DNA of 64,000 bases from Rubricoccus marinus (lineage in GTDB: Bacteria; Bacteroidota; Rhodothermia; Rhodothermales; Rubricoccaceae): the NCBI RefSeq assembly GCF_002257665.1, contig NZ_MQWB01000001.1, positions 680,502 to 744,501 on the forward strand, read 5' to 3'. Positions 22,739 through 31,139 of this stretch are shown one piece after another. Within the stretch, counting starts at the first letter, position 1, and the number at the start of each line of letters is the position of its first letter. Made by a program: the position numbers and the translations under genes. The notes beneath the pieces are model-generated. The model was not told where the DNA came from and did no database searches. It worked only from the letters and a program-made list of their open reading frames with translations.

Positions 22739-23449
22739 GTGATTCAACTGGACCCCACCGTCCGGCAAGGGGGCCGTCTGGCAGTAGTCAGGCGGCCCCC
22801 CTTGGTTTGGGCGCTCCTCGTCGCATGCCTTCTGCCTCTGGCGGGATGTTTCGGAGGCGGTCTGCCGCTGCCGAGCGCACGTCCGGGGGAGCTGCTGACG
22901 CCCGACTTGCGTCGCCTCGACGACCTCTCGGAGGCGCTTGCGGAGGCTGGAAGTGACGCGGCCCGAACCCAGATCGCAGCAGACGCCCTGGCCGCCTCTG
23001 GCGTGGCGCCTCTGGCGGACGCACGCGTGCCCGGCAAGAGCGGGCGGTTCGTCGTAGGCGTGGACGGACGAACCCTGGCGGGGTGGATTCCTGGGCGCGG
23101 GCCGCTCCACAAGGATTCGCTCATCGTGGTGGCGGCCTCTCGCGATGGCGTCTCGGACCTCGCGCTGATCGAGGCGTCACGGATGCTCGTGGCCTCTGGC
23201 GCGTACACGCAGATCCCGGCCCGCTCCGTCTTGGTCGTGCTCGGAGACGACGTACGGGCCCCGCTTCGGCTCTGGAATCGCGAGGCCGTCTTGTCTGTCC
23301 TCCGCGTCGGCACCGCCGGTCCGGATTCCCTCGCGGGACGCCCGGTTCAGGCCCTCGCGCCAGAGGCCAACGCGGCCACTCTCGCGGCACGCCTCTACGA
23401 GGTGCTCTCGCTCGCCGCGACCCCTTCTCCCTCGGTGTACACACGGTAA
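22739..23449 (+). CDS. Lipoprotein resembling a degenerate M28 peptidase domain
   Basis: A 236-residue protein with a lipoprotein signal peptide (PLVWALLVACLLPLAGC). The mature part has the layout of an M28 aminopeptidase core: RFVVGVDGRTLAGWIPGRGP, then KDSLIVVAASRDGVSDLAL, EASRMLVASGAYTQIPARSV and LVVLGDD. In active enzymes the second block carries the zinc-binding HxD; here it reads ASRDGVSD, so the metal site is lost and it is probably not a peptidase. The frame opens at GTG 22739, inside the terminator hairpin of the preceding gene; TTG at 22802 is an alternative that would start just before the signal peptide. Function unknown. Confidence 0.6.
   Translation: MIQLDPTVRQGGRLAVVRRPPLVWALLVACLLPLAGCFGGGLPLPSARPGELLTPDLRRLDDLSEALAEAGSDAARTQIAADALAASGVAPLADARVPGKSGRFVVGVDGRTLAGWIPGRGPLHKDSLIVVAASRDGVSDLALIEASRMLVASGAYTQIPARSVLVVLGDDVRAPLRLWNREAVLSVLRVGTAGPDSLAGRPVQALAPEANAATLAARLYEVLSLAATPSPSVYTR
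22767..22808 (+). terminator. Intrinsic terminator overlapping the next gene's start
   Basis: AAGGGGGCCG (22767-22776) pairs with CGGCCCCCCTT (22793-22803) with one bulged C, followed by GGTTTGG. It terminates the outer-membrane-protein transcript and overlaps the first codons of the lipoprotein frame if that starts at GTG 22739. Confidence 0.65.
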
Positions 23450-23456
23450 CCGACTC

Positions 23457-23474
23457 GCCTCTGGCGCCAGAGGC
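23457..23474. repeat. Head-to-head decamer palindrome between co-directional genes
   Basis: GCCTCTGGCGCCAGAGGC, seven bases after the lipoprotein stop and seven bases before the next start. Confidence 0.85.
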
Positions 23475-23481
23475 TCGCTCC

Positions 23482-24222
23482 ATGCTCCCCACTCTCCTCA
23501 CCGATACGGTTTCCGCCGATCCCCGCCGAGCGCTCGACTCGGCGCTGCTCTGGGGCTTCGAAGCCGTCGTGCTCCGCACCGTCGGCAGGCAGCGGGTGCC
23601 TCACGTCAACGAGGCGCAACTCCGCCGCCTGCTGGAAGACGCCGAGATGCCGCTGGAGGCGGTAGACCCCGGGCTGTTTGAGGGCGACGCGACCGCGCCG
23701 GCGGCAGGATTGGATGATCTGGAAGCGCTCGCCGCACTCGCGCCGTTTTGCACTCGGATGCGCACCCGGACCGTCATCGTCGGACCGATGGGAGCCGCGC
23801 CGCGAGAGGTGTCTCAGGCGTCTGGCGTGCTGAAGCGAGCGGGAGACGTGGCGGCAGGGTACGGCCTGACGCTCGCGGTCCGCAACGAAGGCGAGGCGGC
23901 GAGCGCGGAGGCGCTCGCGGATCTCGTCGGTTCCATCGGTCACCCGTCGGTGGTCGGCTGGTGGTCGGTCGCGGCCTCGCGAGAGGCCGGCGAGGAGCCT
24001 CTGGCGAGCGCGAAGGCACTCGTGGGCACCCCTCTGGCGGGCATCGAAGCCGACGAGGCGTTTGCGGAAGCCGCGCCAGAGGCGTCGGGATTGATCCCGC
24101 TCTGTCAGGCCGGTTTCGAAGGGCCCGTGGTCCTCGCGTTCGGTGGCGTGCCCCAGAAGGGGTTGGCAACGGCAACGGCGTTGATCCGTCACGTGCGTAT
24201 GGCCCGAAAGGCGGCGGCTTAG
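23482..24222 (+). CDS. Sugar phosphate isomerase/epimerase-like TIM-barrel protein
   Basis: A 246-residue cytoplasmic protein with the alternating strand-helix pattern of the xylose-isomerase-like/AP-endonuclease-2 barrel (ALLWGFEAVVLRTVG, VIVGPMGAAPREVSQASGVLKRAGDVAAGYGLTLAVRNEG, VVGWWSVAASREAGEEPL, GLIPLCQAGFEGPVVLAFGG). The conserved 'L.vrNEG' and 'GPVVLAFGG' strand ends fit, but metal-ligand residues such as the HxxxD and ExH pairs are not all evident, so catalytic activity is uncertain. ATG 23482 directly follows a decamer palindrome. The frame is open much further upstream only as an alternate-frame overlap with the lipoprotein gene. Confidence 0.6.
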   Translation: MLPTLLTDTVSADPRRALDSALLWGFEAVVLRTVGRQRVPHVNEAQLRRLLEDAEMPLEAVDPGLFEGDATAPAAGLDDLEALAALAPFCTRMRTRTVIVGPMGAAPREVSQASGVLKRAGDVAAGYGLTLAVRNEGEAASAEALADLVGSIGHPSVVGWWSVAASREAGEEPLASAKALVGTPLAGIEADEAFAEAAPEASGLIPLCQAGFEGPVVLAFGGVPQKGLATATALIRHVRMARKAAA

Positions 24223-24273
24223 AGGCCTGCTGAGGTTCCTCGCGCGCGACGCGGCAAAGTGAGAACCCGCCGG

Positions 24274-24281
24274 TATCTTGG
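24274..24281 (+). promoter_or_regulatory. Candidate -7 promoter box (TATCTTGG), possibly leaderless
   Basis: Ends four bases before the acyltransferase ATG. If functional, transcription would start at or just past the start codon, giving a leaderless mRNA. Confidence 0.35.
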
Positions 24282-24285
24282 CGGC

Positions 24286-25095
24286 ATGTCCAGCACCGTC
24301 GTGCCCACGCCGCCGTCCCGCCAGAGGCCGAGCCTCGTGCGGACGGACCTCACGCCTTCGTTCGCCCACCGGGCACACTTCGGATGGCTTCTGGCGGTCA
24401 TGGGGTTTTTTACGGCCACCATGAGCCCGTGCGTCGTGATCCATTCGGCGTTCAAGCCGGGTGCGAAGACGTTCCGGACGTGGATGGATCCATGGGCGCG
24501 CTTCATCCTCGGGATGTGTGGGATCCGCTTGCGTGTGGACGTCCGCGTAGCCGTGCCGGAGCCGGTGGTGTTTGTGAGCAACCACCAGAACTCGATGGAC
24601 GTGCCGGTCCTCTCGGCGGGGATTCCTGTCCCGTTCGTGTTCGGCGCCAAGAAGAGCCTCCGGTCGTGGCCGTTCGTCGGATGGGTGCTGGAGCGGACCG
24701 CGTGCCTGTTCATCGACCGCAGCGGGCCTAAAAAGGCGCTCGCGAGTTTGCAGGAGTGCGCGGAAAGGATTCGTGGGGGCGCCTCCGTTTTGCTCTTCCC
24801 CGAGGGTGGGCGGTCCTGGCGGCACGGCCTGCTGCCGTTCATGCGCGGCCCGTTCGTGCTCGCCATCGAGTCTGGCGTGCCGGTCGTGCCGGTCGCTATC
24901 ATCGGCAACGCGGGCGTGCTGGACGAGAAGGGCCTGTATTCCAGCTCAGGAGAAGTCCGTCTCGTGTTGGGAGAGCCTATTTCGACCGAGGGAATGACGC
25001 GCCGAGATGCCGTCGCGCTCTCAGAGCGTGTTGAGGCGTGGATCCGCGCGGAGATGGAGGCCGTCGCGCCTCTCGTGCCGGCCTCTGGCGAATAG
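24286..25095 (+). CDS. plsC: 1-acylglycerol-3-phosphate acyltransferase
   Basis: A 269-residue membrane-associated acyltransferase making phosphatidic acid. The catalytic NHxxxxD motif is NHQNSMD (about residues 98-104) and the glycerol-phosphate-binding block is FPEGGRS (near 170), with a threonine-to-glycine change from the usual FPEGTRS. A hydrophobic segment (about 38-55, WLLAVMGFFTATMSPCVVI) precedes it. PVVPVAIIGN is the fourth motif. ATG 24286 is chosen over a start nine codons earlier because it lies just after a candidate promoter box. Confidence 0.88.
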   Translation: MSSTVVPTPPSRQRPSLVRTDLTPSFAHRAHFGWLLAVMGFFTATMSPCVVIHSAFKPGAKTFRTWMDPWARFILGMCGIRLRVDVRVAVPEPVVFVSNHQNSMDVPVLSAGIPVPFVFGAKKSLRSWPFVGWVLERTACLFIDRSGPKKALASLQECAERIRGGASVLLFPEGGRSWRHGLLPFMRGPFVLAIESGVPVVPVAIIGNAGVLDEKGLYSSSGEVRLVLGEPISTEGMTRRDAVALSERVEAWIRAEMEAVAPLVPASGE

Positions 25096-25186
25096 CAGGA
25101 ATGGAAGGCCGAGGTCTCTTTCGCGCCAGAGGCGTGCAGCACCTGCCCGGCAACGTCCGTACCCCGCATACACGCACCCTCTGCTC

Positions 25187-25756
25187 ATGAACCGCTTCGC
25201 CATCCCGACCGCCCTTCTCGCCCTTGCAATGCCTCTGGCGGCATGCGGTGGCTTCGATTGCAATTTCCCCGACTATGAGTTCGTGGAGGACACGCTGATC
25301 CTGCGCGCGGATCCCGAGCCATCGGACACGTTGACGGTCGTGTTTGAACTAGAAGAGGGCGGCGTCGCGCAGAACGTGTGGGTTGGCCTCGGCGCGCAGA
25401 CGCCGGGCGTGTCCTCTACGTCCCAGTCAGAGGTGGTCTTGCGCGCGGAGTTCAGCGACTACGAGGCTGAGCGCGTCCCGCCCCTCTCGGCGCAAGCGGC
25501 CGGCGACACGCTTTTCGTGGTGCCGAGCGCGTTCGTGGAAACGCTTGCTGCGGCACCGCCTTGCGCCCAGGGCGACGGCATCGTAGAGCCGGTGTGCTCC
25601 CTGGCGCCGCCCAACCTCCAGCTTTTCGTGATCGGGACGAACGCGCCAGAGGGCGTCCGCGCCGTGCGGTACCTCACGCGCGACGTCTCCGGCCGCCTCG
25701 CGCCGTTGTGGTCCGCGTCGCAGACGGACGCGCCGGCTCGGACCGCGCGCGGGTAG
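25187..25756 (+). CDS. Lipoprotein, unknown
   Basis: A 189-residue protein starting MNRFAIPTALLALAMPLAAC, a lipoprotein signal with cysteine at residue 20. The mature part is beta-rich and acidic and carries scattered cysteines (CDCNFPDYEF-like start, then APPCAQG and PVCSLAPP) that could pair. No family is recognised. The gene lies alone between plsC and the YfhO gene and is followed by a tail-to-tail decamer palindrome at 25757-25774, immediately after the stop codon. Confidence 0.65.
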   Translation: MNRFAIPTALLALAMPLAACGGFDCNFPDYEFVEDTLILRADPEPSDTLTVVFELEEGGVAQNVWVGLGAQTPGVSSTSQSEVVLRAEFSDYEAERVPPLSAQAAGDTLFVVPSAFVETLAAAPPCAQGDGIVEPVCSLAPPNLQLFVIGTNAPEGVRAVRYLTRDVSGRLAPLWSASQTDAPARTARG

Positions 25757-25774
25757 CGCCAGAGGCCTCTGGCG
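25757..25774. repeat. Tail-to-tail decamer palindrome after a stop codon
   Basis: CGCCAGAGGCCTCTGGCG directly adjoining the lipoprotein stop codon (25754-25756). Confidence 0.85.
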
Positions 25775-25796
25775 TGGGAGGAGGGGAGAGGACGGG

Positions 25797-25804
25797 TATC
25801 TTCG
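25797..25804 (+). promoter_or_regulatory. Candidate -7 promoter box (TATCTTCG)
   Basis: The same octamer type as at 1357 and 37205; 76 bases before the YfhO start, with the palindrome at 25757-25774 just upstream. Confidence 0.35.
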
Positions 25805-25880
25805 CACCGGTGCGCGGAGACCCCGAGCTTCTGGCGCCGACACCCCCTCTTGAATCGCGCCGCCAGAGGCGCGCCCCGTC

Positions 25881-28553
25881 ATGGCGAAGTCCACCCGTAG
25901 CACGCCCACCAGCAAAACGAACAAACCCGCTCCGTTGGAGGGGAACAAGGAGTGGCGCAAGCGGGGCCGCGTGCGCCATGTGGGACCTACGCTGGGCGAG
26001 AAGACGTGGTGGGAGAACCTGCCCGCGTGGGGGCGCCACGCCATCAGCCTCGGCTTTTTGCTCATCGTAGCGCTGGGCTTTACGGCGCCGGCGACGTTCG
26101 GCGGCAAGAAGCTCGCGGGCGATGACACCGTTCGGTGGCGAGCGACTGCCGAAGCACTCTTGGACTGGGAGGAAACCGGCGGCAAACGGGCGCTCTGGAC
26201 CCCGAACGTGTTTGCGGGGATGCCGGCCTACCTCATCCACGACACCGCCGGCCCGCCCAGCGTGGACTCCATTCCGAGCGCGCTTCGGAAGGTGGGGCTG
26301 TGGCCTCTGGCGCACCTCGTCGTGCTGCTCTTCGGCGCGTACGCCCTCGTAGTGTTCCTCACGCGAACGCCTCTGGCGGGCGTGATCGGGGCCGTGGGGT
26401 ACGGGCTCTCGACGTACCTGCCCATCATCCTCGTGGCGGGGCACAACTCGAAGTTTATCGCGCTGGCGTGGGCGCCGTGGCTCCTGCTCGCGTTCGGGGC
26501 GCTGATCCGAAGGCCTGCGGGGTCCGGCTGGCAGCTGGCGGCGCTCCTGACAGGCTTGTTCGCGATTGCGGCGGCCGTGAACCTGCGCGCGGGGCACGTG
26601 CAGATCACCTACTACGTCGTCATCATCGCGGCTATATGGTGGGTGGCGGAGGGCATCGCCGACGTCAAAACCGGGCAGCTCAAAGCGTACGGCCTGTCAA
26701 CGCTGTTCCTGCTCGCAGGCTCGGTTCTGGCGCTTCTCATGGTGGCACACCCATACCTCGTGCAGTGGGAGTACAAAGCTTTCACGACGCGCTCCGCGGG
26801 TCCGGGCGGCGGCCTCGCGTGGCAGTACGCGATGAACTGGAGCCAGGGCGTGGGGGAGACGTTGACGCTGCTGGTCTCGGGCGCCTACGGCGGTGCGAGC
26901 CCGACGTACTGGGGACCCAAAGTGTTCACGTCCGGGCCGCACTACGTCGGGCCGGTGGTTCTCTTCCTCGCCGTGTTGGGCATCGCCGGGGTCGCGCGGC
27001 GCTCGGTTTTCGCCTTCACGGGGGCGGGCGTGCTGACGATCCTCTTCGCGCTGGGGGAGAACTTCTCGCTGCTCAACCGCCCGGCCTTTGAGCTCCTCCC
27101 TCTCTTCAGCTCGTTCCGCGTGCCGGAAACGTGGCTTGCAGCCACGGCGCTGCTCCTCGCGCTTTTGTCGGGCTGGGGCGCCTACTACGTGCAGCGGCGC
27201 GAGGCGACGCCAGAGGCCGAGACGCGCAAGCGGAGAACCGCCCTGGCGACGGCCGGCGCCTTCGCGGTGATCCTTGGGCTTCTGGCGGTGGCGGGGCCGA
27301 GCCTGCTTTCCCTAGAGAAAGAGGGCGAGGGAGTGCAGATCGAGCAGATGGCGGCTCAGCAGGGGCTGGACACGCAGGACCCGGCGGTGCGACAGCAGAT
27401 CGGGCAGATCCTTTCGCAGACGCGCTCCGAACGCGCCGAGATGCTCACGGGCGACGCGTGGCGGGCGCTCTTGCTTCTGGCGTTCGCCCTCACGCTCGTC
27501 GCGGCGCGTCTCTGGGGCAAGATCCCATCGTGGGCGGCCCTCACCGGGCTCGCGCTTCTCGTGACGATTGACCTGTGGGGCGTCGGGCGGCGGTACTTCA
27601 ACGAGGACGTGGACGCGCTCCGGCGGCGGTCCGACCTCGCCGTGGCGGTCCCGGAGGGAGACGCGGACCGGTTTATCGAGGAGCGCGTGATCGAAGCCGG
27701 CGGTCCCGGCACGTTCCGCGTACTGCCCCCGAACCCGTCTCAGAACGCGTACTCCTCGGCTTTCTACGAGTCCGTCGGCGGCTACCACGGCGCCAAGCTC
27801 GCGCTGATCCAAGACTACTTCGACCGCCTGTTGCCCGACGACTCGACGGGGCTGAACGAGACGGCGATCGACCTGCTAGCGGCGCGCTACGTAGTCCTGC
27901 CCGGCGGGGCGCTACCCAGCACGACGCCGCTGTTCCAAGACCCGGCCACAGGCCTCGTCGTGGCGGAGAACCCGGACGCGTTGCCGCGTGCCTTCCTGGT
28001 GCAGGACGCCGAGGTGATCGAGGACGATCCGGCGATGATCGCGCGGATCCGCTCCGGCGAAGTCGACCTCCGCCAGACGGCGCTGCTCCACGAGCCGCTG
28101 CCCGACGGGTTCGCCCTCGCGGGCGGACGGATGCCTCTGGCGCCAGCGGCCGACTCGCTCTTGGCGGACTCCTTGGCCGTCGACACCGCGATGGACTCGC
28201 TCGGGGCGCGGCCTCTGGCGCCGGGCGTCTCGCTCGTGCGCTTCTCACCCGACGAGATCGTGTGGACCGTCGCGGCCGACGCGCCGAGCCTGCTCGTCGT
28301 CAACGAGATCTATTACCCGGCGGGCTGGACGGCGACGGTGGACTCTCGGGAGGCCCCCATCGTGCGTGCGAACTACCTCCTCCGCGGCGTCCCGCTGCCT
28401 GAAGGCCGCCACGTCGTGACGATGCGGTTCCGCCCCGAATCGCACAAGCAGGGCGTCACGATCGCCTGGATCGCGACGCTGCTGACGTACCTCGGCGTGA
28501 TCGCGCTCAGCGGGCTCCTGTGGTACCGCCGAGGCCACGGCACCGAGGACTAG
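25881..28553 (+). CDS. YfhO-family polytopic membrane protein
   Basis: An 890-residue integral membrane protein with about a dozen hydrophobic helices and large extracytoplasmic loops. Family traits are the early GDDTVRWRATAEAL and WTPNVFAGMPAYLIH, the AGHNSKFIALAWAPWLLLAF helix, and a long C-terminal domain with IYYPAGWTATVDSREAPIVRANYLLRG-type sequence before the last helix. YfhO proteins are predicted glycosyltransferase-like enzymes of the GT-C fold, in some bacteria needed for glycosylating lipoteichoic acid. Two glycosyltransferase genes follow in the same direction, 43 bases downstream across a decamer palindrome, so they probably cooperate in surface polysaccharide synthesis. Confidence 0.85.
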   Translation: MAKSTRSTPTSKTNKPAPLEGNKEWRKRGRVRHVGPTLGEKTWWENLPAWGRHAISLGFLLIVALGFTAPATFGGKKLAGDDTVRWRATAEALLDWEETGGKRALWTPNVFAGMPAYLIHDTAGPPSVDSIPSALRKVGLWPLAHLVVLLFGAYALVVFLTRTPLAGVIGAVGYGLSTYLPIILVAGHNSKFIALAWAPWLLLAFGALIRRPAGSGWQLAALLTGLFAIAAAVNLRAGHVQITYYVVIIAAIWWVAEGIADVKTGQLKAYGLSTLFLLAGSVLALLMVAHPYLVQWEYKAFTTRSAGPGGGLAWQYAMNWSQGVGETLTLLVSGAYGGASPTYWGPKVFTSGPHYVGPVVLFLAVLGIAGVARRSVFAFTGAGVLTILFALGENFSLLNRPAFELLPLFSSFRVPETWLAATALLLALLSGWGAYYVQRREATPEAETRKRRTALATAGAFAVILGLLAVAGPSLLSLEKEGEGVQIEQMAAQQGLDTQDPAVRQQIGQILSQTRSERAEMLTGDAWRALLLLAFALTLVAARLWGKIPSWAALTGLALLVTIDLWGVGRRYFNEDVDALRRRSDLAVAVPEGDADRFIEERVIEAGGPGTFRVLPPNPSQNAYSSAFYESVGGYHGAKLALIQDYFDRLLPDDSTGLNETAIDLLAARYVVLPGGALPSTTPLFQDPATGLVVAENPDALPRAFLVQDAEVIEDDPAMIARIRSGEVDLRQTALLHEPLPDGFALAGGRMPLAPAADSLLADSLAVDTAMDSLGARPLAPGVSLVRFSPDEIVWTVAADAPSLLVVNEIYYPAGWTATVDSREAPIVRANYLLRGVPLPEGRHVVTMRFRPESHKQGVTIAWIATLLTYLGVIALSGLLWYRRGHGTED

Positions 28554-28570
28554 CCTCTGGCGCCAGAGGC
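28553..28570. repeat. Head-to-head decamer palindrome overlapping a stop codon
   Basis: GCCTCTGGCGCCAGAGGC whose first G is the last base of the YfhO TAG stop codon. Confidence 0.85.
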
Positions 28571-28596
28571 CTGCCTCCGACCGCTCCCCACCCGCT

Positions 28597-29907
28597 CTGA
28601 AACTCCTCCTCGTCACTTACTACTTCCCGCCCTCGGGCGGCGCGGGCGTCCAGCGGACGCTGAAGTACACGAAGTACCTCCGCGAGTACGGCGTGGAGCC
28701 CATCGTGCTCACCGTCGAGGCCGGGGCGTACCCCAGCCTCGACCCCACGCTGGAGACCGACGTGCCCCCGGGCGTGGAGGTGATCCGGACGAAGGCGCTG
28801 GACCCGTTCGGGCTGTACGGCGCCATTACGGGCACGAGCCGGAAAGAGGCCGTCGCCGTCGGCAGCGTGGCGGATACGGACTCGTGGGGGAAAAAGCTGG
28901 GGCTGTGGGCGCGCGCGAACGTGTTCCTGCCAGACGCCCGCGTCGGCTGGGTGCCTTTCGCCGTCCGCGCCGCTCGTGAGCGCCTCGCCAGAGGCGACGT
29001 CGGCGCCATGCTGACCTCCGGTCCGCCGCACTCGGCGCACCTCGTCGGGCTCCGCCTTCGCCGCCAGAGGCAGGCGCTCGGCATCCAGTGGATTGCGGAC
29101 TTTCGCGATCCGTGGACGGGCATCACGTTCTACGACGAGCTCCCCATGACGCCTCTGGCGCGGCGGCTGGATCATGCGCTGGAGCGCCGCGTGCTGCGCG
29201 AGGCCGACCGCGTGATCACCGTCAGCCCGACGTGGGGGCGCGATCTGGAAGAACAGGGCGGGCTGGGATCGGACTCCGTCGAGATCATCCAGAACGGCTT
29301 CGATCCCGCCGACTTTGCGGACGTGGACGAGCCGGTGCGCACCGACGCGTTCGAGATCGCGCACGTGGGCAGCCTCTACGGCCCGCGCAACCCGGAAGGC
29401 CTCTGGCGCGCGATCGCCGACCTCCGCGCCAGAGGCGAGGTCCCGAAGCTGCGCGTTCGCCTCGTCGGTCGCGTAGATGGTGTGGTGGAGGCGTCGCTGG
29501 CGGCGCACGGCCTGACGGAGATCGTGGACCGCACGCCGGTGGTTCCGCACGACGAGGCGGTCCGCGCGATGGCCCGCGCGGGGCTGCTCGTGCTCTCCAT
29601 CGAGCCGGTGCGCAAGGACGAAGGCATCCTGACGGGCAAGCTCTACGAGTACCTCGCGAGCACGCGACCCGTCCTCGCGCTCGGCCCGGTGGGCGCCGAC
29701 GCAGACCGCCTCTTGCGTGAGACCGGCGGCGGCACGCTCGTCGCGCGCGACGACGCCAGAGGCGCTGCCGAGGTCGTGCGGGAGCACTACCGCGCGTGGG
29801 AAGCCGGATCGCCCCTGGCGGGCGCGGCGCCAGAGGCGCTGGGGACTCTCTCGCGGCGGGCGCAGGCGGGGGAGGTGGCGGCCTTGGTCCGCGACGGCGC
29901 TCGCTAG
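28597..29907 (+). CDS. Glycosyltransferase (GT4-like), apparent CTG start
   Basis: A 436-residue cytoplasmic glycosyltransferase with two Rossmann domains. The N-terminus (KLLLVTYYFPPSGGAGVQR, then YGVEPIVLT) is the classical GT4 start and requires beginning at CTG 28597; no ATG, GTG or TTG lies in frame close upstream, while the first in-frame ATG (28693) would delete the glycine-rich donor-side motif. The middle contains WIADFRDPWTG and DRVITVSPTWGRDL, and the C-terminal part has VEIIQNGFDPADF, HVGSLYGPRNPEGLW and KLYEYLASTRPVLALG, the nucleotide-sugar-binding motif. The next glycosyltransferase starts nine bases after its stop. Sugar and acceptor are unknown. Confidence 0.82.
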   Translation: MKLLLVTYYFPPSGGAGVQRTLKYTKYLREYGVEPIVLTVEAGAYPSLDPTLETDVPPGVEVIRTKALDPFGLYGAITGTSRKEAVAVGSVADTDSWGKKLGLWARANVFLPDARVGWVPFAVRAARERLARGDVGAMLTSGPPHSAHLVGLRLRRQRQALGIQWIADFRDPWTGITFYDELPMTPLARRLDHALERRVLREADRVITVSPTWGRDLEEQGGLGSDSVEIIQNGFDPADFADVDEPVRTDAFEIAHVGSLYGPRNPEGLWRAIADLRARGEVPKLRVRLVGRVDGVVEASLAAHGLTEIVDRTPVVPHDEAVRAMARAGLLVLSIEPVRKDEGILTGKLYEYLASTRPVLALGPVGADADRLLRETGGGTLVARDDARGAAEVVREHYRAWEAGSPLAGAAPEALGTLSRRAQAGEVAALVRDGAR

Positions 29908-29916
29908 CTTCCCATC

Positions 29917-31038
29917 ATGCGACGCCCCCGGATCCTTTTTTCGTACCTCCAGCCGACCTCGTTCGTCCGCGACGACCTCTCGCTCCTCGCCGAGCGCTAC
30001 GATGTGCGCAGCCACGAGTTCGGCGTCGATGTCGCCAGAGGCTCACTCGGCAAGGCCGCCGCGCTCGTCCGCGGCATGGCGCGCCTCAGCGCCTGGACCG
30101 CCGCCGAGGCCGCGACCGCCGACCTCCTCTACGGCTGGTTCGCGGACTACCACATCTGGCCTCTGGTGCGCCAGAGGCGCCCGATCCCGCTCGCGCTCGC
30201 CATGGGCGGCTACGACGCGATGGACCTTCCGGACCTTGGCTACGGCGTTTTCGCCTCGTCCTGGCGCGGACCTCTGGCGAAGCGCGTGCTGGGTGCTGCA
30301 GACGCGCTCTTCCCGGTCTCGGGCTCTCTGGTCCGGTCCCAGAACACCTTTCTCCGCGCCTCTGGCGCCGAGGCGCAGGGTGTCGCGGTCCACGTGCCGC
30401 GCTTGCAGACGAAATGCACTGTTGTCCCGACGGGCTACGACCCGGACGCGTGGCCGCTCGGCGCAATAGACCGGAAGCCGTCCGTGCTCTCCGTCGCGAC
30501 CGTGGACTCGCACACGACGTTTCTGCGCAAGGGTCTGGACGTGTTGATCGAGGTTGCCCGCGCGATGCCCGACGTGCCGTTTCAGGTCGTCGGGATGCGG
30601 ATGGACGAGGCGGCGGTGCGCGAGCGGTACCACCCGCCGGCCAACGTTGAGTTTATCCGCGCGCTCCCTCGCGAGATGCTGGCCGCGGTGTACGGGCAGG
30701 CCTCGGTCTACCTCCAACTCTCCCGCGCCGAAGGGATGCCGAACGTGCTCTGCGAGGCCATGCTCTGCGGGTGTGCGCCTGTCGGCAGCAACGTTTTCGG
30801 CATCCCGGACGCCATCGGCGATGCGGGCTGGATCGTGGATGACCCGGATCCGCTCGCCATCGCTGCGGCGGTCCGCGAGGCCCTCGCCGCGCCAGAGGCT
30901 CTGCGGCGGCGCGCCCGCGCCCACATCGCGGACACGTTCCCGCGCGAGCGCCGCCGCCGCGAACTCTTCGGACTGCTGGATGCGCTCTTGGACGGCGAGC
31001 GCCCCGGCGTCCCCGCCTGCGACTGGCCCCTGGCGTAG
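29917..31038 (+). CDS. Glycosyltransferase, GT4 family
   Basis: A 373-residue glycosyltransferase. The N-terminal acceptor-side domain is shortened; the C-terminal domain is typical: TVVPTGYDPDAWPL, LRKGLDVLIEVARAMPDVPFQVVG, and the E-x7-E block in LSRAEGMPNVLCEAMLCGCAPVGSNVFGIPD. It directly follows another glycosyltransferase and a YfhO gene, so it likely adds a sugar to the same surface glycan. TAGCTTCC overlaps the upstream gene's stop and could be a leaderless-type promoter box, but operon transcription is the simpler reading. Confidence 0.87.
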   Translation: MRRPRILFSYLQPTSFVRDDLSLLAERYDVRSHEFGVDVARGSLGKAAALVRGMARLSAWTAAEAATADLLYGWFADYHIWPLVRQRRPIPLALAMGGYDAMDLPDLGYGVFASSWRGPLAKRVLGAADALFPVSGSLVRSQNTFLRASGAEAQGVAVHVPRLQTKCTVVPTGYDPDAWPLGAIDRKPSVLSVATVDSHTTFLRKGLDVLIEVARAMPDVPFQVVGMRMDEAAVRERYHPPANVEFIRALPREMLAAVYGQASVYLQLSRAEGMPNVLCEAMLCGCAPVGSNVFGIPDAIGDAGWIVDDPDPLAIAAAVREALAAPEALRRRARAHIADTFPRERRRRELFGLLDALLDGERPGVPACDWPLA

Positions 31039-31041
31039 CAC

Positions 31042-31059
31042 GCCTCTGGCGCCAGAGGC
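31042..31059. repeat. Head-to-head decamer palindrome between convergent genes
   Basis: GCCTCTGGCGCCAGAGGC, three bases after the glycosyltransferase stop and 76 bases before the end of the leftward folK-kinase gene. Confidence 0.85.
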
Positions 31060-31119
31060 CCATGCGAGTGCTGCTCGCGAGGATGGTGCGCCGGGCGCAA
31101 GAGGCCGCGAACGCGCAGC

Positions 31120-31139
31120 TCCCAGTCCCCAGTCCCTAG
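31120..31139. repeat. Short CCCCAGT heptad repeat
   Basis: TCCCAGT and CCCCAGT in tandem followed by CCCTAG. It matches the right end of the repeat inserted in metH (44108-44135) and overlaps the stop codon of the leftward folK-kinase gene. Confidence 0.55.
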
